Part shown: positions 1 to 9,007 of the stretch, one piece after another
How the letters are laid out: the number at the start of each line of letters is the position of its first letter
Numbering within the stretch: position 1 is the stretch's first letter
Translations under genes and position numbers: made by a program
The notes under the pieces: generated by a model
What the model was told of the DNA's origin: nothing
Database searches by the model: none
What the model saw: only the letters and a program-made list of their open reading frames with translations
Assembly (NCBI GenBank): GCA_902798965.1
Contig: CADBYS010000024.1
Location: 1-51,626, forward strand
From: an uncultured Bacteroidales bacterium
GTDB taxonomy: Bacteria; Bacteroidota; Bacteroidia; Bacteroidales; Paludibacteraceae
DNA: 51,626 nt
Direction of reading: 5' to 3'

Positions 1-99
1 GCAGAATATTCAAACCAGACAAAAAACAGGCATTTCGCGCCGAATCACTTGCAAAAGTCAAAAATTTTTTGTATCTTTGTACGCTATTATAAAATAACA
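1..99 (+). repeat. Direct repeat, left copy (promoter segment)
   Basis: Bases 1-99 are identical to 2430-2528, a constant offset of 2429. The repeat may extend left beyond the window. It carries a complete Bacteroidota promoter and sits upstream of a broken copy of the deacylase gene, while the right copy sits upstream of the intact gene. The abiE pair lies between them, so the repeats look like the scar of an insertion or duplication event. Confidence 0.95.
49..79 (+). promoter_or_regulatory. Bacteroidota promoter in left repeat
   Basis: TTG at 49-51 and TATCTTTG at 72-79, separated by exactly 20 bases. This is the TTG / TAnnTTTG architecture of the Bacteroidota primary sigma factor. It would drive only the broken deacylase fragment downstream. 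Confidence 0.75.
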
Positions 100-137
100 T
101 GGCAATGTTACACGTTGGAGATAGAATGCCGGCATTC

Positions 138-248
138 AGCGCGGATTGCTCATCCCCTTCACGACCTACAATCACCCGGAAGGCAAGACGATAGAGGAAG
201 CCAAGCGCTGGTGGCACGACGACGGGAGCGTGCATTGCAAGAACATAT
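138..248 (+). pseudogene. Broken fragment of the YbaK/ProX-type deacylase gene
   Basis: Two blocks match the intact gene region: 138-153 equals 2529-2544 (leader), and 151-248 equals 2659-2756 (codons about 23-55 of the gene). The start codon and first ~22 codons are missing, and the frame closes soon after at a stop near 288. The copy cannot make a functional deacylase. It has the same order as the intact locus (promoter, leader piece, gene piece), with about 38 bases of unrelated sequence put in and about 110 bases lost. After 248 the sequence is unrelated; a 41-codon open frame at 247-372 with an acidic, proline-containing tail could be the end of some other gene, but I cannot identify it. 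Confidence 0.85.
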
Positions 249-482
249 GTACGCATTCCGACTCAAATACAAACTGACAGAAGAAGATATGATGGAAATG
301 GACCATCAAGAACCGGAATCCTACATACCTGATCCATCGCCAAGGCATACTGACGAAGATTGTCCATTCTAAGTAAATCGTAAAATTGCGCAACTTTTTT
401 CGGTAGATGGGAGATTTTATTCATTGTATTTGCCATATTGTATAAGACAGGTGCATAAATAGCAAAAAAGTTTCAAAAATAT
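249..482. other. Non-coding or relic stretch before abiE
   Basis: Apart from the short open frame at 247-372 I see no supportable gene. The stretch becomes AT-rich towards the abiE promoter. Confidence 0.4.
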
Positions 483-513
483 TTGCAAATATCAACAAAT
501 ATTTGTATCTTTG
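483..513 (+). promoter_or_regulatory. Promoter of the abiE pair
   Basis: TTG at 483-485 and TATCTTTG at 506-513 with a 20-base spacer; the abiEi start codon follows at 535, leaving a leader of only about 15 bases. In AbiE systems the antitoxin represses its own promoter. The overlapping repeated words ATATTTG and AATATTTG in this region could be operator half-sites, but that is inference. Confidence 0.75.
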
Positions 514-534
514 CCTGAAATTTGAAACAAGTCA

Positions 535-1293
535 ATGAGTTTACTGCCATTTTTACATCAGAAACTCCTGTTCACGCCGGAGGTTATAGCTCGCGAGTTG
601 GGCAATCCGCGTAGTGCTGCTACTTTGCTTTGGCGATACCAAAAGCAAGGTTACATAATGCAGGTTCGTCGGGGCTTATATTGTGTCACGAACATGGCGA
701 CGAAACACCCCGAAGCCAACAAGTTCCAGATTGCTTCCGCCATTACACCGACAGCTTATGTCGCGTATCACGCGGCAATGGAGTACCACGGCTTGGCGCA
801 CCAAATATATTATGATGTGGTGGTTGGGACTGAGCAGTCGTTCAGGTCTTTTGATTTTGACGGCAGTCATTATGCACCTCACATCTCAACCCTTGCGCTT
901 GGGATTGACAGTCCAGTTGCAGACAGCCGTGTGCGTGTGACGAACGTGGAACGCACACTTATAGACTGCATTGACCGTATAGATCTCTGCGGTGGTTGGG
1001 AAGAGTTGGTGAATTGCCTGCGTAGTGTGCATTATGTGCGCGAAGAGCAATTGATGGCAGTATTGAAGGCATACAACAAGACTGCGCTGTACAAGAAAAC
1101 AGGTTTCCTGTTCGAGCAACTCGGGTTGCCCGTATCATCTGACATTATCGCATTGTGCCGTTCGTATGCCGAGGACAGCGTCATGTACCTCACTTCTGAC
1201 GGTACAAGCGACATGTTCCATGCTGCGTGGCGGTTGTATGCTCCGCATGATTTGTTAACCATCAATAATCCGAACACTGATGAACTCGTATAA
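535..1293 (+). CDS. abiEi: AbiEi-type antitoxin / transcriptional regulator
   Basis: 252 residues. In the AbiE (type IV) toxin-antitoxin family the antitoxin has an N-terminal winged helix that binds its own promoter and a C-terminal domain needed for toxin neutralisation. Here residues ~1-60 read as a winged helix (F-T-P-E-V-I-A-R-E-L, then a wing ending VRRGLYCV), followed by the family pattern of A-Y-V-A-Y-H-A-A-M-E-Y-H-G and RVTNVERTLIDCIDR at about 137-151. The gene overlaps the toxin gene by 14 bases, which fits translational coupling. The pair lies between direct repeats, which suggests horizontal gain. Identity is firm from the family pattern plus the partner gene; phage defence or plasmid maintenance as its role is inference. 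Confidence 0.88.
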   Translation: MSLLPFLHQKLLFTPEVIARELGNPRSAATLLWRYQKQGYIMQVRRGLYCVTNMATKHPEANKFQIASAITPTAYVAYHAAMEYHGLAHQIYYDVVVGTEQSFRSFDFDGSHYAPHISTLALGIDSPVADSRVRVTNVERTLIDCIDRIDLCGGWEELVNCLRSVHYVREEQLMAVLKAYNKTALYKKTGFLFEQLGLPVSSDIIALCRSYAEDSVMYLTSDGTSDMFHAAWRLYAPHDLLTINNPNTDELV

Positions 1294-2221
1294 CAAGAAC
1301 GACCTCGCGCAGTTAGCCGCACAAACACATTTCCTGCGCGACAATCTGGAGAAAGTGATGCGACTGACGGATGTGCTGCAATTTATTGCAAGTAATCCCA
1401 AGTTAAGCGATTGTCTGGTACTCAAAGGCGGCACGGCGATTAACCTTACCGTGTTTGATATGCCGCGATTGTCGGTAGATATTGATTTGGATTATCATAA
1501 TGACTGCACACGTGAGCAAATGTTACAGGCTCGAACAGTCATCGACGCGGAGATACAGGCATATATGGCGTCACAAGGCTATCGGCTAAGTCCTGACACC
1601 AAGAATCCTCATTCGTTGGATTCGTGGGTATTCTTTTACCAGAATGCAGCCGGAAACAGAGATAACATCAAGATCGAGATTAACTATTCAATGCGGCAAC
1701 ATATCTTTGCTCCCGAATGGCGAAGTATCAACGCGGGCATTATCTCATCTAATAAAGTATTGACGTTGGCTCCGATGGAACTATTCGGCAGCAAGATTAA
1801 AGCCTTGATAGAACGTCATACATGCAGGGATTTGTACGATGTATATAACTTGCTGCACAGCGAGTTATTCAAGACGTTTGACATTGCCTTACTGCGAAAG
1901 ATTGTTGTGTTTTATCTCGCTGTAGGTGGCAGTCAAGCACCAAGCAAGGAGTATAACTTGGATGCAATCCGCAACATTAAGTTCGCGCAGATTCGTGCCA
2001 CCTTGTTGCCGATGCTCAAAAAAGGTGACAACTTCGATTTTGAGGTAGCTAAAGTAGAAGTATTGCAATTCTTACAAACACTACTGCAACTGACGGAAAA
2101 TGAAATAGCGTTTATTGATGCCTTCAATGCCAAACGTTATCAGTTGGAATTGCTATTTGATAATGAAGCCATACTCGCCAACATCCGAAACCATCCTATG
2201 GCGCAATGGAAGATACGATAG
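1280..2221 (+). CDS. abiEii: AbiEii/AbiGii-type nucleotidyltransferase toxin
   Basis: 313 residues. AbiEii toxins are DNA polymerase-beta-like nucleotidyltransferases that stop growth reversibly when not held back by AbiEi. The hallmark is visible at about residues 49-72: LKGGTAINL, then R-L-S-V-D-I-D-L-D, giving the GG-T and D-x-D catalytic signature. A second conserved region, with M-E-L-F-G-S-K-I-K-A-L and R-D-L-Y-D-V-Y-N-L, lies at about 170-195 as in the family. Length is normal. It starts inside abiEi and so should be translationally coupled. No key residue is obviously missing, so the toxin looks intact. Confidence 0.9.
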   Translation: MNSYNKNDLAQLAAQTHFLRDNLEKVMRLTDVLQFIASNPKLSDCLVLKGGTAINLTVFDMPRLSVDIDLDYHNDCTREQMLQARTVIDAEIQAYMASQGYRLSPDTKNPHSLDSWVFFYQNAAGNRDNIKIEINYSMRQHIFAPEWRSINAGIISSNKVLTLAPMELFGSKIKALIERHTCRDLYDVYNLLHSELFKTFDIALLRKIVVFYLAVGGSQAPSKEYNLDAIRNIKFAQIRATLLPMLKKGDNFDFEVAKVEVLQFLQTLLQLTENEIAFIDAFNAKRYQLELLFDNEAILANIRNHPMAQWKIR

Positions 2222-2429
2222 ATTTCGTGTTGTTTTTACCTAAACTAATATAAAAATCCGCATCCTTGTCCATGAACACCTTCAAGTTATCATAAATAGT
2301 TTCAGGCTATGATTCAAAGGGGTGAGATTGTTTGTAGTCGTATTGGAGCGAGTTGAACTTTGGTTTCGGGAGTGCCGTAGTGCTCAGCCATATTAGATAT
2401 GTGGGGTGAGCAAATTCCACCTCAATGTA

Positions 2430-2528
2430 GCAGAATATTCAAACCAGACAAAAAACAGGCATTTCGCGCCGAATCACTTGCAAAAGTCAAAAATTTTTTG
2501 TATCTTTGTACGCTATTATAAAATAACA
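2430..2528 (+). repeat. Direct repeat, right copy (promoter segment)
   Basis: Identical to 1-99. It ends just upstream of the intact deacylase gene, whose leader continues to 2590. Bases 2222-2429, between abiEii and this repeat, hold no supportable gene; a short minus-strand frame converging on abiEii (about 2196-2306) could be the end of a lost gene. Confidence 0.95.
2478..2508 (+). promoter_or_regulatory. Promoter of the deacylase gene
   Basis: TTG at 2478-2480, 20-base spacer, TATCTTTG at 2501-2508. The transcript would have a leader of about 75 bases before the start codon at 2591. Confidence 0.75.
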
Positions 2529-2590
2529 AGCGCGGATTGCTCATTCCGGGCTTGGAGGTGTCGTACGAGATTTTGATTCTTTGAATCCTT

Positions 2591-3136
2591 ATGATGAATA
2601 ACTACGAGATAATATCCGAACGTCAGGAGCGCGTGTTGCGCTATCTGAGCGAACATAACATCCCCTTCACGACCTACAATCACCCGGAAGGCAAGACGAT
2701 AGAGGAAGCCAAGCGCTGGTGGCACGACGACGGGAGCGTGCATTGCAAGAACATATTCATGCGCAACCACAAGGGCGACCAGCACTACCTCATCTGCTTC
2801 CATTGCGACTACGATCTGGCGATACACGACATCGAGCATTGGCTCAAGGATGTGCTGGTATCGCAAGGGATGAAGGCTCCGGGCAAACTATCCTTTGCCT
2901 CCCCGGAGCGGATGATGCGCTATCTTGGTCTCGAACCCGGCAGCGTCAGTCCTTTCGGACTCATCAACGACACCGAGCACCACGTCATTCTCTTTCTCGA
3001 CAGCCGATTGAAAGACGCACCGTCTCTGAGCTTCCACCCCAACGACTGTCGCGGCACGGTGGTCATCACCCAAGCCGCCTTCCAGCAGTACTTGGCGTGC
3101 GTAGGCAATAAAGTGGAATATATCACAACGTGTTAA
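2591..3136 (+). CDS. YbaK/ProX-type aminoacyl-tRNA deacylase (ProXp-ala/PrdX-like)
   Basis: 181 residues, close to the usual ~170 of the family. These free-standing editing domains hydrolyse mischarged tRNA, typically Ala-tRNA(Pro), in the cytoplasm. Visible features are the N-terminal helix, the conserved lysine in VHCKNIFMRN (K53), and the later loop G-S-V-S-P-F-G-L at about 117-124, which matches the family's G-x-x-x-P pattern. The start at 2591 (tandem ATG) is preceded by a promoter. A 98-base piece of the same gene is duplicated at 151-248. Substrate is inferred from the family only. Confidence 0.85.
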   Translation: MMNNYEIISERQERVLRYLSEHNIPFTTYNHPEGKTIEEAKRWWHDDGSVHCKNIFMRNHKGDQHYLICFHCDYDLAIHDIEHWLKDVLVSQGMKAPGKLSFASPERMMRYLGLEPGSVSPFGLINDTEHHVILFLDSRLKDAPSLSFHPNDCRGTVVITQAAFQQYLACVGNKVEYITTC

Positions 3137-3154
3137 TAGTTTACTTATAATCAT

Positions 3155-4276
3155 ATGAATGTACCTTTTTTGAGTTTGCATGATGTGACGGCGATGCACG
3201 GCGATGAGATTCGCGAGGCAGCACGTCGGGTGATAGACAGCGGTTGGTACTTGCAAGGCAAGGAAAACGAGCAGTTTGAGCAAGATTACGCGGCGTATAT
3301 CGGTTCGCGTTACTGCATCGGTTGCGCCAACGGGTTGGATGCGCTGATATGGATCTGGCGCGCGTATATCGAGCTGGGCGTGATGCAGCCCGGTGACGAG
3401 GTGATCGTGCCGGCGAACACGTATATCGCTACGCTGTTAGGTATCACGGAGAACGGCTTGAAACCCGTGCCCGTTGAGCCGCGCGCAGAGACGCTGGAGA
3501 TCGACGATACGCTGATAGAAGCCGCCATCACGGAGCGCACGAAGGCGATATGTATCGTTCACCTGTACGGCCGTAACGCGATGACCGACAAGATTGCCGC
3601 GCTGTGCAAGAAGTACAACCTCAAGCTCGTGGAAGACAACGCCCAAGCCCACGGCTGCACATGGCAGGGCAAACGTACCGGCTCGATAGGCGATGCGGCA
3701 GGTCACTCTTTCTATCCCGGCAAGAACCTCGGCGCCTTGGGCGACGGCGGCGCGGTGACCACCGACGATGCCGAGCTGGCAGCAGCCGTGCGCGCACTGG
3801 CGAACTACGGCAGCCAGAAGAAATATGTATTCAAGTACTGCGGCCGTAACAGCCGTCTGGACGAGATACAAGCCGCCGTGCTCGATGTGAAGTTGCGTTA
3901 CTTGGACGAAGATATACGCAAGCGCCAGGAGGTGGCAGCGTACTACTACGAGCACCTGAGCAATCCGCTCATCACCTTGCCCGAACGCCTGGAAGACGCG
4001 CATAACGTGTACCATCTGTTCCCGGTGATTGTTAAGGACGGCAAGCGCGATGCACTGCACGACTACCTCGCCGACAAAGGGATAGGGACGGTGATACATT
4101 ATCCCATCGCCCCGCACAAACAGGAGTGCTATGCGCGCGAGGCTTGGAACATACCGCAGTTGTCTTTGCCTATCACCGAGATGCTCGCCGACAGCGAACT
4201 GAGTCTGCCTATCAGCCCGTGCATGAGCCAAGAGCAGGTGGAGTATGTGGTGAAGTGCGTGAATGAGTTTGAGTAG
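3155..4276 (+). CDS. DegT/DnrJ/EryC1/StrS-family sugar aminotransferase
   Basis: 373 residues, typical length. PLP-dependent aminotransferases of this family put an amino group on a nucleotide-linked keto-sugar for surface polysaccharides. The PLP lysine is K190 in [16 protein letters not shown]; the cofactor region G-C-A-N-G-L-D-A-L (~56-64) and P-A-N-T-Y-I-A-T are as expected. The overall pattern is closest to FdtB/QdtB-type dTDP-3-keto-hexose aminotransferases, but the actual sugar is uncertain. It follows the deacylase gene by 18 bases and so probably shares its transcript. No other nucleotide-sugar genes are nearby, which is unusual for this family. Confidence 0.88.
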   Translation: MNVPFLSLHDVTAMHGDEIREAARRVIDSGWYLQGKENEQFEQDYAAYIGSRYCIGCANGLDALIWIWRAYIELGVMQPGDEVIVPANTYIATLLGITENGLKPVPVEPRAETLEIDDTLIEAAITERTKAICIVHLYGRNAMTDKIAALCKKYNLKLVEDNAQAHGCTWQGKRTGSIGDAAGHSFYPGKNLGALGDGGAVTTDDAELAAAVRALANYGSQKKYVFKYCGRNSRLDEIQAAVLDVKLRYLDEDIRKRQEVAAYYYEHLSNPLITLPERLEDAHNVYHLFPVIVKDGKRDALHDYLADKGIGTVIHYPIAPHKQECYAREAWNIPQLSLPITEMLADSELSLPISPCMSQEQVEYVVKCVNEFE

Positions 4277-4290
4277 TCGAAAGGGACAAT

Positions 4291-4320
4291 TAGGAATAAG
4301 GATTAAGGATTAAAGACTTA
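4291..4320 (+). repeat. Heptad array, AAGGATTA-type
   Basis: Imperfect 7-base-period words (AGGAATA, AGGATTA, AGGATTA, AAGACTTA) in the gap between the aminotransferase and the CoA hydrolase. A further element CAGCGAAGCGGTCTTT at 4357-4372 resembles one at 27098-27114. Confidence 0.6.
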
Positions 4321-4399
4321 AATGTGTTCGACTGATGTAACCCGTCTTTACTCTTTCAGCGAAGCGGTCTTTATTCCTTATTCCAAAATCTAAAATATT

Positions 4400-5692
4400 A
4401 TGAAATACTTGTCAGCCAAAGAAGCCGTGGGCTTCGTAGAGTCCGGCGATACGATAGTGGTACAAGGCTCCACGTCCGTGCCTTTCGTGTTGCTGCGTGC
4501 GTTAACCGAACGTGCATCCGAACTGCGTGATGTGAAACTGATATCGGGTTTCGGCATCTATCCCGAGGACGCGCCTTACGCCAAACAGGAGTATGTCGAT
4601 TCGTTCCGTGCGTTGTCGATCTTCGTGCCGAACTACCTGCGCCACGCGATGAAAGCGGGCGTGGCGGATACTATTCCGTGTTTCTTAGGCGAAGTGCCGT
4701 TCCTGTTCCGCAGCGGACAAGTGCCGGTGGATGTAGTGTTCCTGAACGTGTCGGAACCTGATGCCGACGGCTACTGCACGTACGGCATATCCGCCGATAT
4801 CGCTTTCAGCGGTGCGGAGTGCGCCAAGAAAGTGATAGCGCAGGTGAACAAGTATATGCCGCGTACGTTCGGCGATCCGGTGATTCATGTGTCGCAGATC
4901 ACGGCTATGTGCCGTGGCGACGAGCCGCTGGTGGAAGTGCCGACACCCGTGCCGAACGAGGTAGAGAGCCGCATCGGTCAGTACATAGCCGAGCAGATTC
5001 CCGACGGCGCGACGCTGCAGATAGGCGTAGGCGGTATACCGAACGCCGTGATTAATGCCTTGGGCGATCACAAGCATCTGGGTCTGCATACCGAAGCAAT
5101 CACCGACGGCGTGCTGCCGCTGATAGAGCGCGGCGTGATCGACAACTCGCAGAAAGCCCTGTATCCGGGCAAGAGCGTGGGCAGTCTGATACTGGGTTCG
5201 CGCCACTTGTACGATCATGTGGACAACAACCCCGACTTCGTGATTCGCGATGTAGCCTGGACGAACGACCCGCAGAACATCCGTCAGAACCCCAAGGCGA
5301 TGGCGATCAACTCGGCGGTGGAAATTGACCTGACAGGACAGATCTGTGCCGATTCGATAGGCGAGACGGTGATCAGCGGCGTGGGCGGTCAGCACGACTT
5401 CATGTACGGCGCCGCGCTGTCGGAAGGCGGCAAGTGCTTTATCGCTATGCCCAGTATGACCGACAAAGGTCAGACGAAGATCGTGTCGCAACTCAAACCC
5501 GGAGCGGGCGTAGTGACCACACGCTTCCAGACGCAATATGTGGTAACAGAGCAGGGCATAGTGTATCTGCGCAATCTGTGCCTGGCAGAGCGCGCCAAAG
5601 CCCTGATATCGATAGCGCACCCCTCGGTGCGCGAGGAGCTGGAGCGTGAAGCCGTACGCCGATTCGGCATCGGATTCCTGCGTTTGCGCTAA
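4400..5692 (+). CDS. Acetyl-CoA hydrolase / 4-hydroxybutyrate CoA-transferase family
   Basis: 430 residues, the usual length. Class I CoA-transferases move CoA between carboxylic acids through a glutamyl-CoA intermediate. The catalytic glutamate is E232 in H-T-E-A-I-T-D-G, and the CoA-binding loop G-V-G-G-I-P-N-A-V lies at about 209-217. The C-terminal half with V-V-T-E-x-G is complete. The substrate cannot be read from sequence: acetate, butyrate or 4-hydroxybutyrate exchange are all possible in a fermenter. It converges on the pigment-cluster exporter gene with only 7 bases between the stop codons and no obvious terminator, so transcription may run into the cluster's antisense. Confidence 0.88.
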   Translation: MKYLSAKEAVGFVESGDTIVVQGSTSVPFVLLRALTERASELRDVKLISGFGIYPEDAPYAKQEYVDSFRALSIFVPNYLRHAMKAGVADTIPCFLGEVPFLFRSGQVPVDVVFLNVSEPDADGYCTYGISADIAFSGAECAKKVIAQVNKYMPRTFGDPVIHVSQITAMCRGDEPLVEVPTPVPNEVESRIGQYIAEQIPDGATLQIGVGGIPNAVINALGDHKHLGLHTEAITDGVLPLIERGVIDNSQKALYPGKSVGSLILGSRHLYDHVDNNPDFVIRDVAWTNDPQNIRQNPKAMAINSAVEIDLTGQICADSIGETVISGVGGQHDFMYGAALSEGGKCFIAMPSMTDKGQTKIVSQLKPGAGVVTTRFQTQYVVTEQGIVYLRNLCLAERAKALISIAHPSVREELEREAVRRFGIGFLRLR

Positions 5693-5699
5693 GCCTCGC

Positions 5700-7715
5700 T
5701 CACGCGCGATCAATAATACGCGTGTACAGGCGGAAGAGCAGGGGAGGAACAGTGAGAGCCATCAGCAGCACGACTGACATACCGAGCAGCGTGATGACGC
5801 CCAGCGAATGCATGGCGGGATGAACGGCAAAAGCCAAGATGCCGATGCCGATAAGCATGATAAGTGCCGACAGAAGGATAGATTGCCGGTATTGAGGTAG
5901 GATAGGTCTGCCTGTGCGATGTTCGTACAGCAGGCCTTCCACTATAAAGATGGTATAGTCATCGCCCTGCCCGAAGATGAATGTGGCAAGGATGATATTT
6001 ACTATATTGAACTGCAGCCCGAACAGTTGCATGAGCGCCAAGATCCACACCCAACTCAGCGCCATGGGTACGAACGCGATAAGTGCGAGCCAAAGGTTGC
6101 GGAAACTCAGCCACAGGAACACGAACACGATCACACTGCAGCACAAGCCTATATAGTCGAAGTCGTCGCTCAGGCGCTTGGTCAGATCGGAGAGGTTGAC
6201 CGGCTCAACGGGTTGCCACGAACGGAGCAGCTCGTAGAACGGCTCGAACGCCTCCGGCTTGAATCCCGCGGCTTGTGCCTGCTCGCGGATGGAGAGGATG
6301 AGCTCGTTGGCATCGTGCGACTGCCAATAGTCAGTCCAACGCCCGGGATCACCCCGCTTGGCATCCAGCGCAGCCATATCGGCACGCTGCTCGGGGGTCA
6401 TGTAATTAATAGTCGAAAGTCGAAAGTCAAATGATTGACTATTTGACGATTGACGATTGACGATCAGGTAGATGCCAAAGATAACGGTTATGACGACTAC
6501 TCCCCATTGGATATACTTGTAATCCTTGATGCGGAACTTCTCGTTCCGTATTTTTATTTCTCTTATCGGTGTGGGCTCCGCCGACATCAGGTGCGGCATA
6601 ATAAAGATGCAGAACAGTATAGTGCCCACGAGCATCGCTGCGGCAAAGATGCCGAGGTGTCGCATGGCGGTTGCCTGCAGGGGGATGAGCGCGAGGAACG
6701 CTCCGACGGTTGTTATGTTGCCAGTCACGAGCGGCGAGAGTACCTCGTCGAGCGTCTGTCGTACGCTGCTTGTGTAGCGCTGATGCACTAACAAGTGTAG
6801 GGGATAATTGACCGCTATGCCGATGAGCACGCTGCCTATACCCAGCACCACGGCGCTGACAGCAGGGGTGACAATTCGTAGCACAGCCATCGCCGTGAGC
6901 CATCCGAAACTGACTGCCAGCAGAATAAGCCACAGATCTCTGCGGCGCGGAAAAGCGTACGCCAACAAGGCAGTAATCAACACAAGCGAAAGGGCGATAC
7001 AGAGCAGCGTGTCGGTCTTGATCCTCCGGGCATTGCCTACACTAATCACGGGCGCTCCGACCCAGCGAATAAGGTGCTGCGGCATTGCGGCAGTTACTTC
7101 GGATGCGATATGCTCGAGCGAATCTATGAGCGCCGCGTTGCGTTTGGACTCCGTTCCGCCATAGGGAGAGGGCAGAAATCCGTATGCCCGCGAAGCTGAT
7201 TGCCGACTGCTGAAAGCTGACAACTCGATTAGTCCCAAGGGGTCAGCCTGGATGGCGGGAGCAAGCATCGAGCCGCCCGGAGTAGCGAGGATACGCTTGT
7301 CGCGCTCGAGTGCCCGGCGGATGGCTTGCGGCGTGAAGAGCGAATCGAAACGGGCATAGGTACTGTCGGCAATCAGATAAGGCAGTTGGCCATAGAGCTG
7401 CTGCAACTGTTCGGAGGGATCGGTGGACAGCGTGTAGCCGCAGTCAGCCAAGCGACTCTCCATCTCATACAAGGCTTCGTCAGCCTGCTCGCCATCGATG
7501 ATGAGTACCAGTTGCGAGACAGTCTGCTGCGCCTGGTAGTTGCGAAACGCCTCGCGCTCCTCGGGCGTAGCCGGCAGAAAATCCATGATGTCCTCGTTGT
7601 AGCGCAGCGTGGCTGCCAACACCGCCAACACCACACATACACCAGCCACCATCGCCCAAAGCGTTCGGCGTCGGGTGGTGAGCAGGTCGTATATCAGGAG
7701 CAGGCGTTGTTTCAT
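5700..7715 (-). CDS. MMPL/RND-family exporter of the aryl-polyene cluster
   Basis: 671 residues. Two tandem halves, each with one membrane helix, a large periplasmic loop and a bundle of helices (first bundle ~237-375, second ~545-665), as in MMPL lipid exporters. Aryl-polyene and flexirubin clusters regularly carry such a gene, thought to move the pigment lipid towards the outer membrane. At about 415-433, just before the conserved I-N-Y-M-T-P-E-Q, the protein contains a stretch encoded by a 7-base-period array (Q-S-S-N-S-Q-S-F-D-F-R-L-S-T). Last gene of the minus-strand run; start lies 2 bases after the ligase stop. Somewhat short for the family; the first loop is compact. Confidence 0.85.
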   Translation of the reverse strand: MKQRLLLIYDLLTTRRRTLWAMVAGVCVVLAVLAATLRYNEDIMDFLPATPEEREAFRNYQAQQTVSQLVLIIDGEQADEALYEMESRLADCGYTLSTDPSEQLQQLYGQLPYLIADSTYARFDSLFTPQAIRRALERDKRILATPGGSMLAPAIQADPLGLIELSAFSSRQSASRAYGFLPSPYGGTESKRNAALIDSLEHIASEVTAAMPQHLIRWVGAPVISVGNARRIKTDTLLCIALSLVLITALLAYAFPRRRDLWLILLAVSFGWLTAMAVLRIVTPAVSAVVLGIGSVLIGIAVNYPLHLLVHQRYTSSVRQTLDEVLSPLVTGNITTVGAFLALIPLQATAMRHLGIFAAAMLVGTILFCIFIMPHLMSAEPTPIREIKIRNEKFRIKDYKYIQWGVVVITVIFGIYLIVNRQSSNSQSFDFRLSTINYMTPEQRADMAALDAKRGDPGRWTDYWQSHDANELILSIREQAQAAGFKPEAFEPFYELLRSWQPVEPVNLSDLTKRLSDDFDYIGLCCSVIVFVFLWLSFRNLWLALIAFVPMALSWVWILALMQLFGLQFNIVNIILATFIFGQGDDYTIFIVEGLLYEHRTGRPILPQYRQSILLSALIMLIGIGILAFAVHPAMHSLGVITLLGMSVVLLMALTVPPLLFRLYTRIIDRA
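6411..6465 (-). repeat. In-frame heptad array inside the MMPL gene
   Basis: Words TCGAAAG, TCGAAAG, then GATTGAC, ATTTGACGATTGACGATTGACG with a 7-base period. Read on the minus strand it is open and encodes part of the second periplasmic loop. Confidence 0.85.
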
Positions 7716-7717
7716 GC

Positions 7718-9007
7718 TTAACGTTCGTCGATGAACTTGACAGGTTTGCGGCTCTTGGCGGGGAAGTTGATTTGCTGAATCACATCGGCTGGCAGGATTT
7801 CCACGATAGGTGCTACGCGCAGACGCGAGCGGAACCTGTCCTTGAGTTGCTTGACGGCATCGTCGGGCTGAATAGGCTCGCTAAGACTGATACGTACGAT
7901 CACCTCGTCTGTTCCGGCATCCGACGAGCGTACCACCACGACGTAGTTGCCCACGAATGAGGTGTTATCCAGCACGTCGTTGATAGCGGGCGGGTAGATG
8001 GTTGTGCCCTTGAGCTTGATCATGTTGTGTTTGCGGCCGATGAGCGGCGTGAGGCGGTAGCTGTTTCTGCCGCAGGCACAGGGAGCCGTGATCTTGGCAG
8101 CGATATCGCCGGTGCGGAAGCGGAGTAGCGGCATACCTTCCACGCCGAGCGTGGTGATGACGATCTCTCCGGGTTGTCCGTCGGGCACAGGCAGGTCGTC
8201 ATCGCCGATGATCTCCACGATAATGAGTTCGGGATGCACGTGTCCGCCGCAAGCATGCTCGCACTCGCTGAACGTAGCCGACATCTCCGTGGAAGAGTAG
8301 GTGGCATACAGCTCCACCTCCGGCCACTTGCTGTGGATGCGCTCGCCAAGCAGGTTGAGCCGGAACTGCTGATCGCGCAGTCCCTCGCCGATGCCAATGA
8401 TCTTGCGGATGGAGGAGTGGCGGTAATCGATGTTATGCTGCTCGGCGTACTCGATGAGGCGCAGAATGAACGAGGGCACGCACATGATAGCCGTAGGGTG
8501 CAAGCGCTGAATAGTATCCCACTGCAGTTCGGGGATGCCATTGCCCACGCGGATGATACTGGCACCCATGCGGCGAATGCCCATCCAGTATGCCAAGCCT
8601 GCCATGAACCGCTTGTCGATGGTGGTCATGAGCTGCAAGATGTCACCCTTGTGCAGACCGGCGCAGGCAAACGACTTGTGCTCGTTGTACGCCAGGCGCT
8701 CCAGATCAGCATCGGTGCAGCCGAACAGCACAGGGTCGCCGAGCGTGCCGGAGGTAGTGATATAATCGATGATGTCCTCGCGCGGCACGCACAGAAAATC
8801 GTCGTTATAGCGCTGCAGGTCGGCTTTCTCGGTGAAGGGCAGTCGCTGCAGATCGTCGATCGTGCGGATAGACGCGGGGTCGATGCGCTGCGCGGCAAAC
8901 ATCCGCCGGTAGTACGGCGAACGCTCGGCAAGATACGCCATCTGCTTGCGCAGCAGCTCCTCCTGATAGGTCTTGATTCGTTCTATAGATTCAAATTCGA
9001 TATCCAT
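7718..9007 (-). CDS. PaaK-like acyl-CoA/acyl-ACP ligase (adenylate-forming)
   Basis: 429 residues from the ATG at 9007; an earlier ATG at 9028 would add 7 residues. Phenylacetate-CoA-ligase-type enzymes activate aromatic acids as adenylates. The AMP-binding signature TTSGTLGDPV is near residue 84, with Y-S-S-T-E-M at about 239-244 and the later R-F-R-T-G-D-I. In this cluster it probably activates the coumarate made by the ammonia-lyase and loads it onto an ACP; that role is inference. It overlaps the hydrolase gene upstream by about 25 bases, and the exporter gene follows 2 bases later. Confidence 0.85.
   Translation of the reverse strand: MDIEFESIERIKTYQEELLRKQMAYLAERSPYYRRMFAAQRIDPASIRTIDDLQRLPFTEKADLQRYNDDFLCVPREDIIDYITTSGTLGDPVLFGCTDADLERLAYNEHKSFACAGLHKGDILQLMTTIDKRFMAGLAYWMGIRRMGASIIRVGNGIPELQWDTIQRLHPTAIMCVPSFILRLIEYAEQHNIDYRHSSIRKIIGIGEGLRDQQFRLNLLGERIHSKWPEVELYATYSSTEMSATFSECEHACGGHVHPELIIVEIIGDDDLPVPDGQPGEIVITTLGVEGMPLLRFRTGDIAAKITAPCACGRNSYRLTPLIGRKHNMIKLKGTTIYPPAINDVLDNTSFVGNYVVVVRSSDAGTDEVIVRISLSEPIQPDDAVKQLKDRFRSRLRVAPIVEILPADVIQQINFPAKSRKPVKFIDER

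Noticed and set aside
247-372. Independent small gene of 41 codons
   Set aside because: No ribosome-binding context or family; it begins at the edge of the broken deacylase copy and is more likely a relic.
2196-2306. Minus-strand gene remnant beside abiEii
   Set aside because: Only about 36 codons between stops, no start and no recognisable motif.
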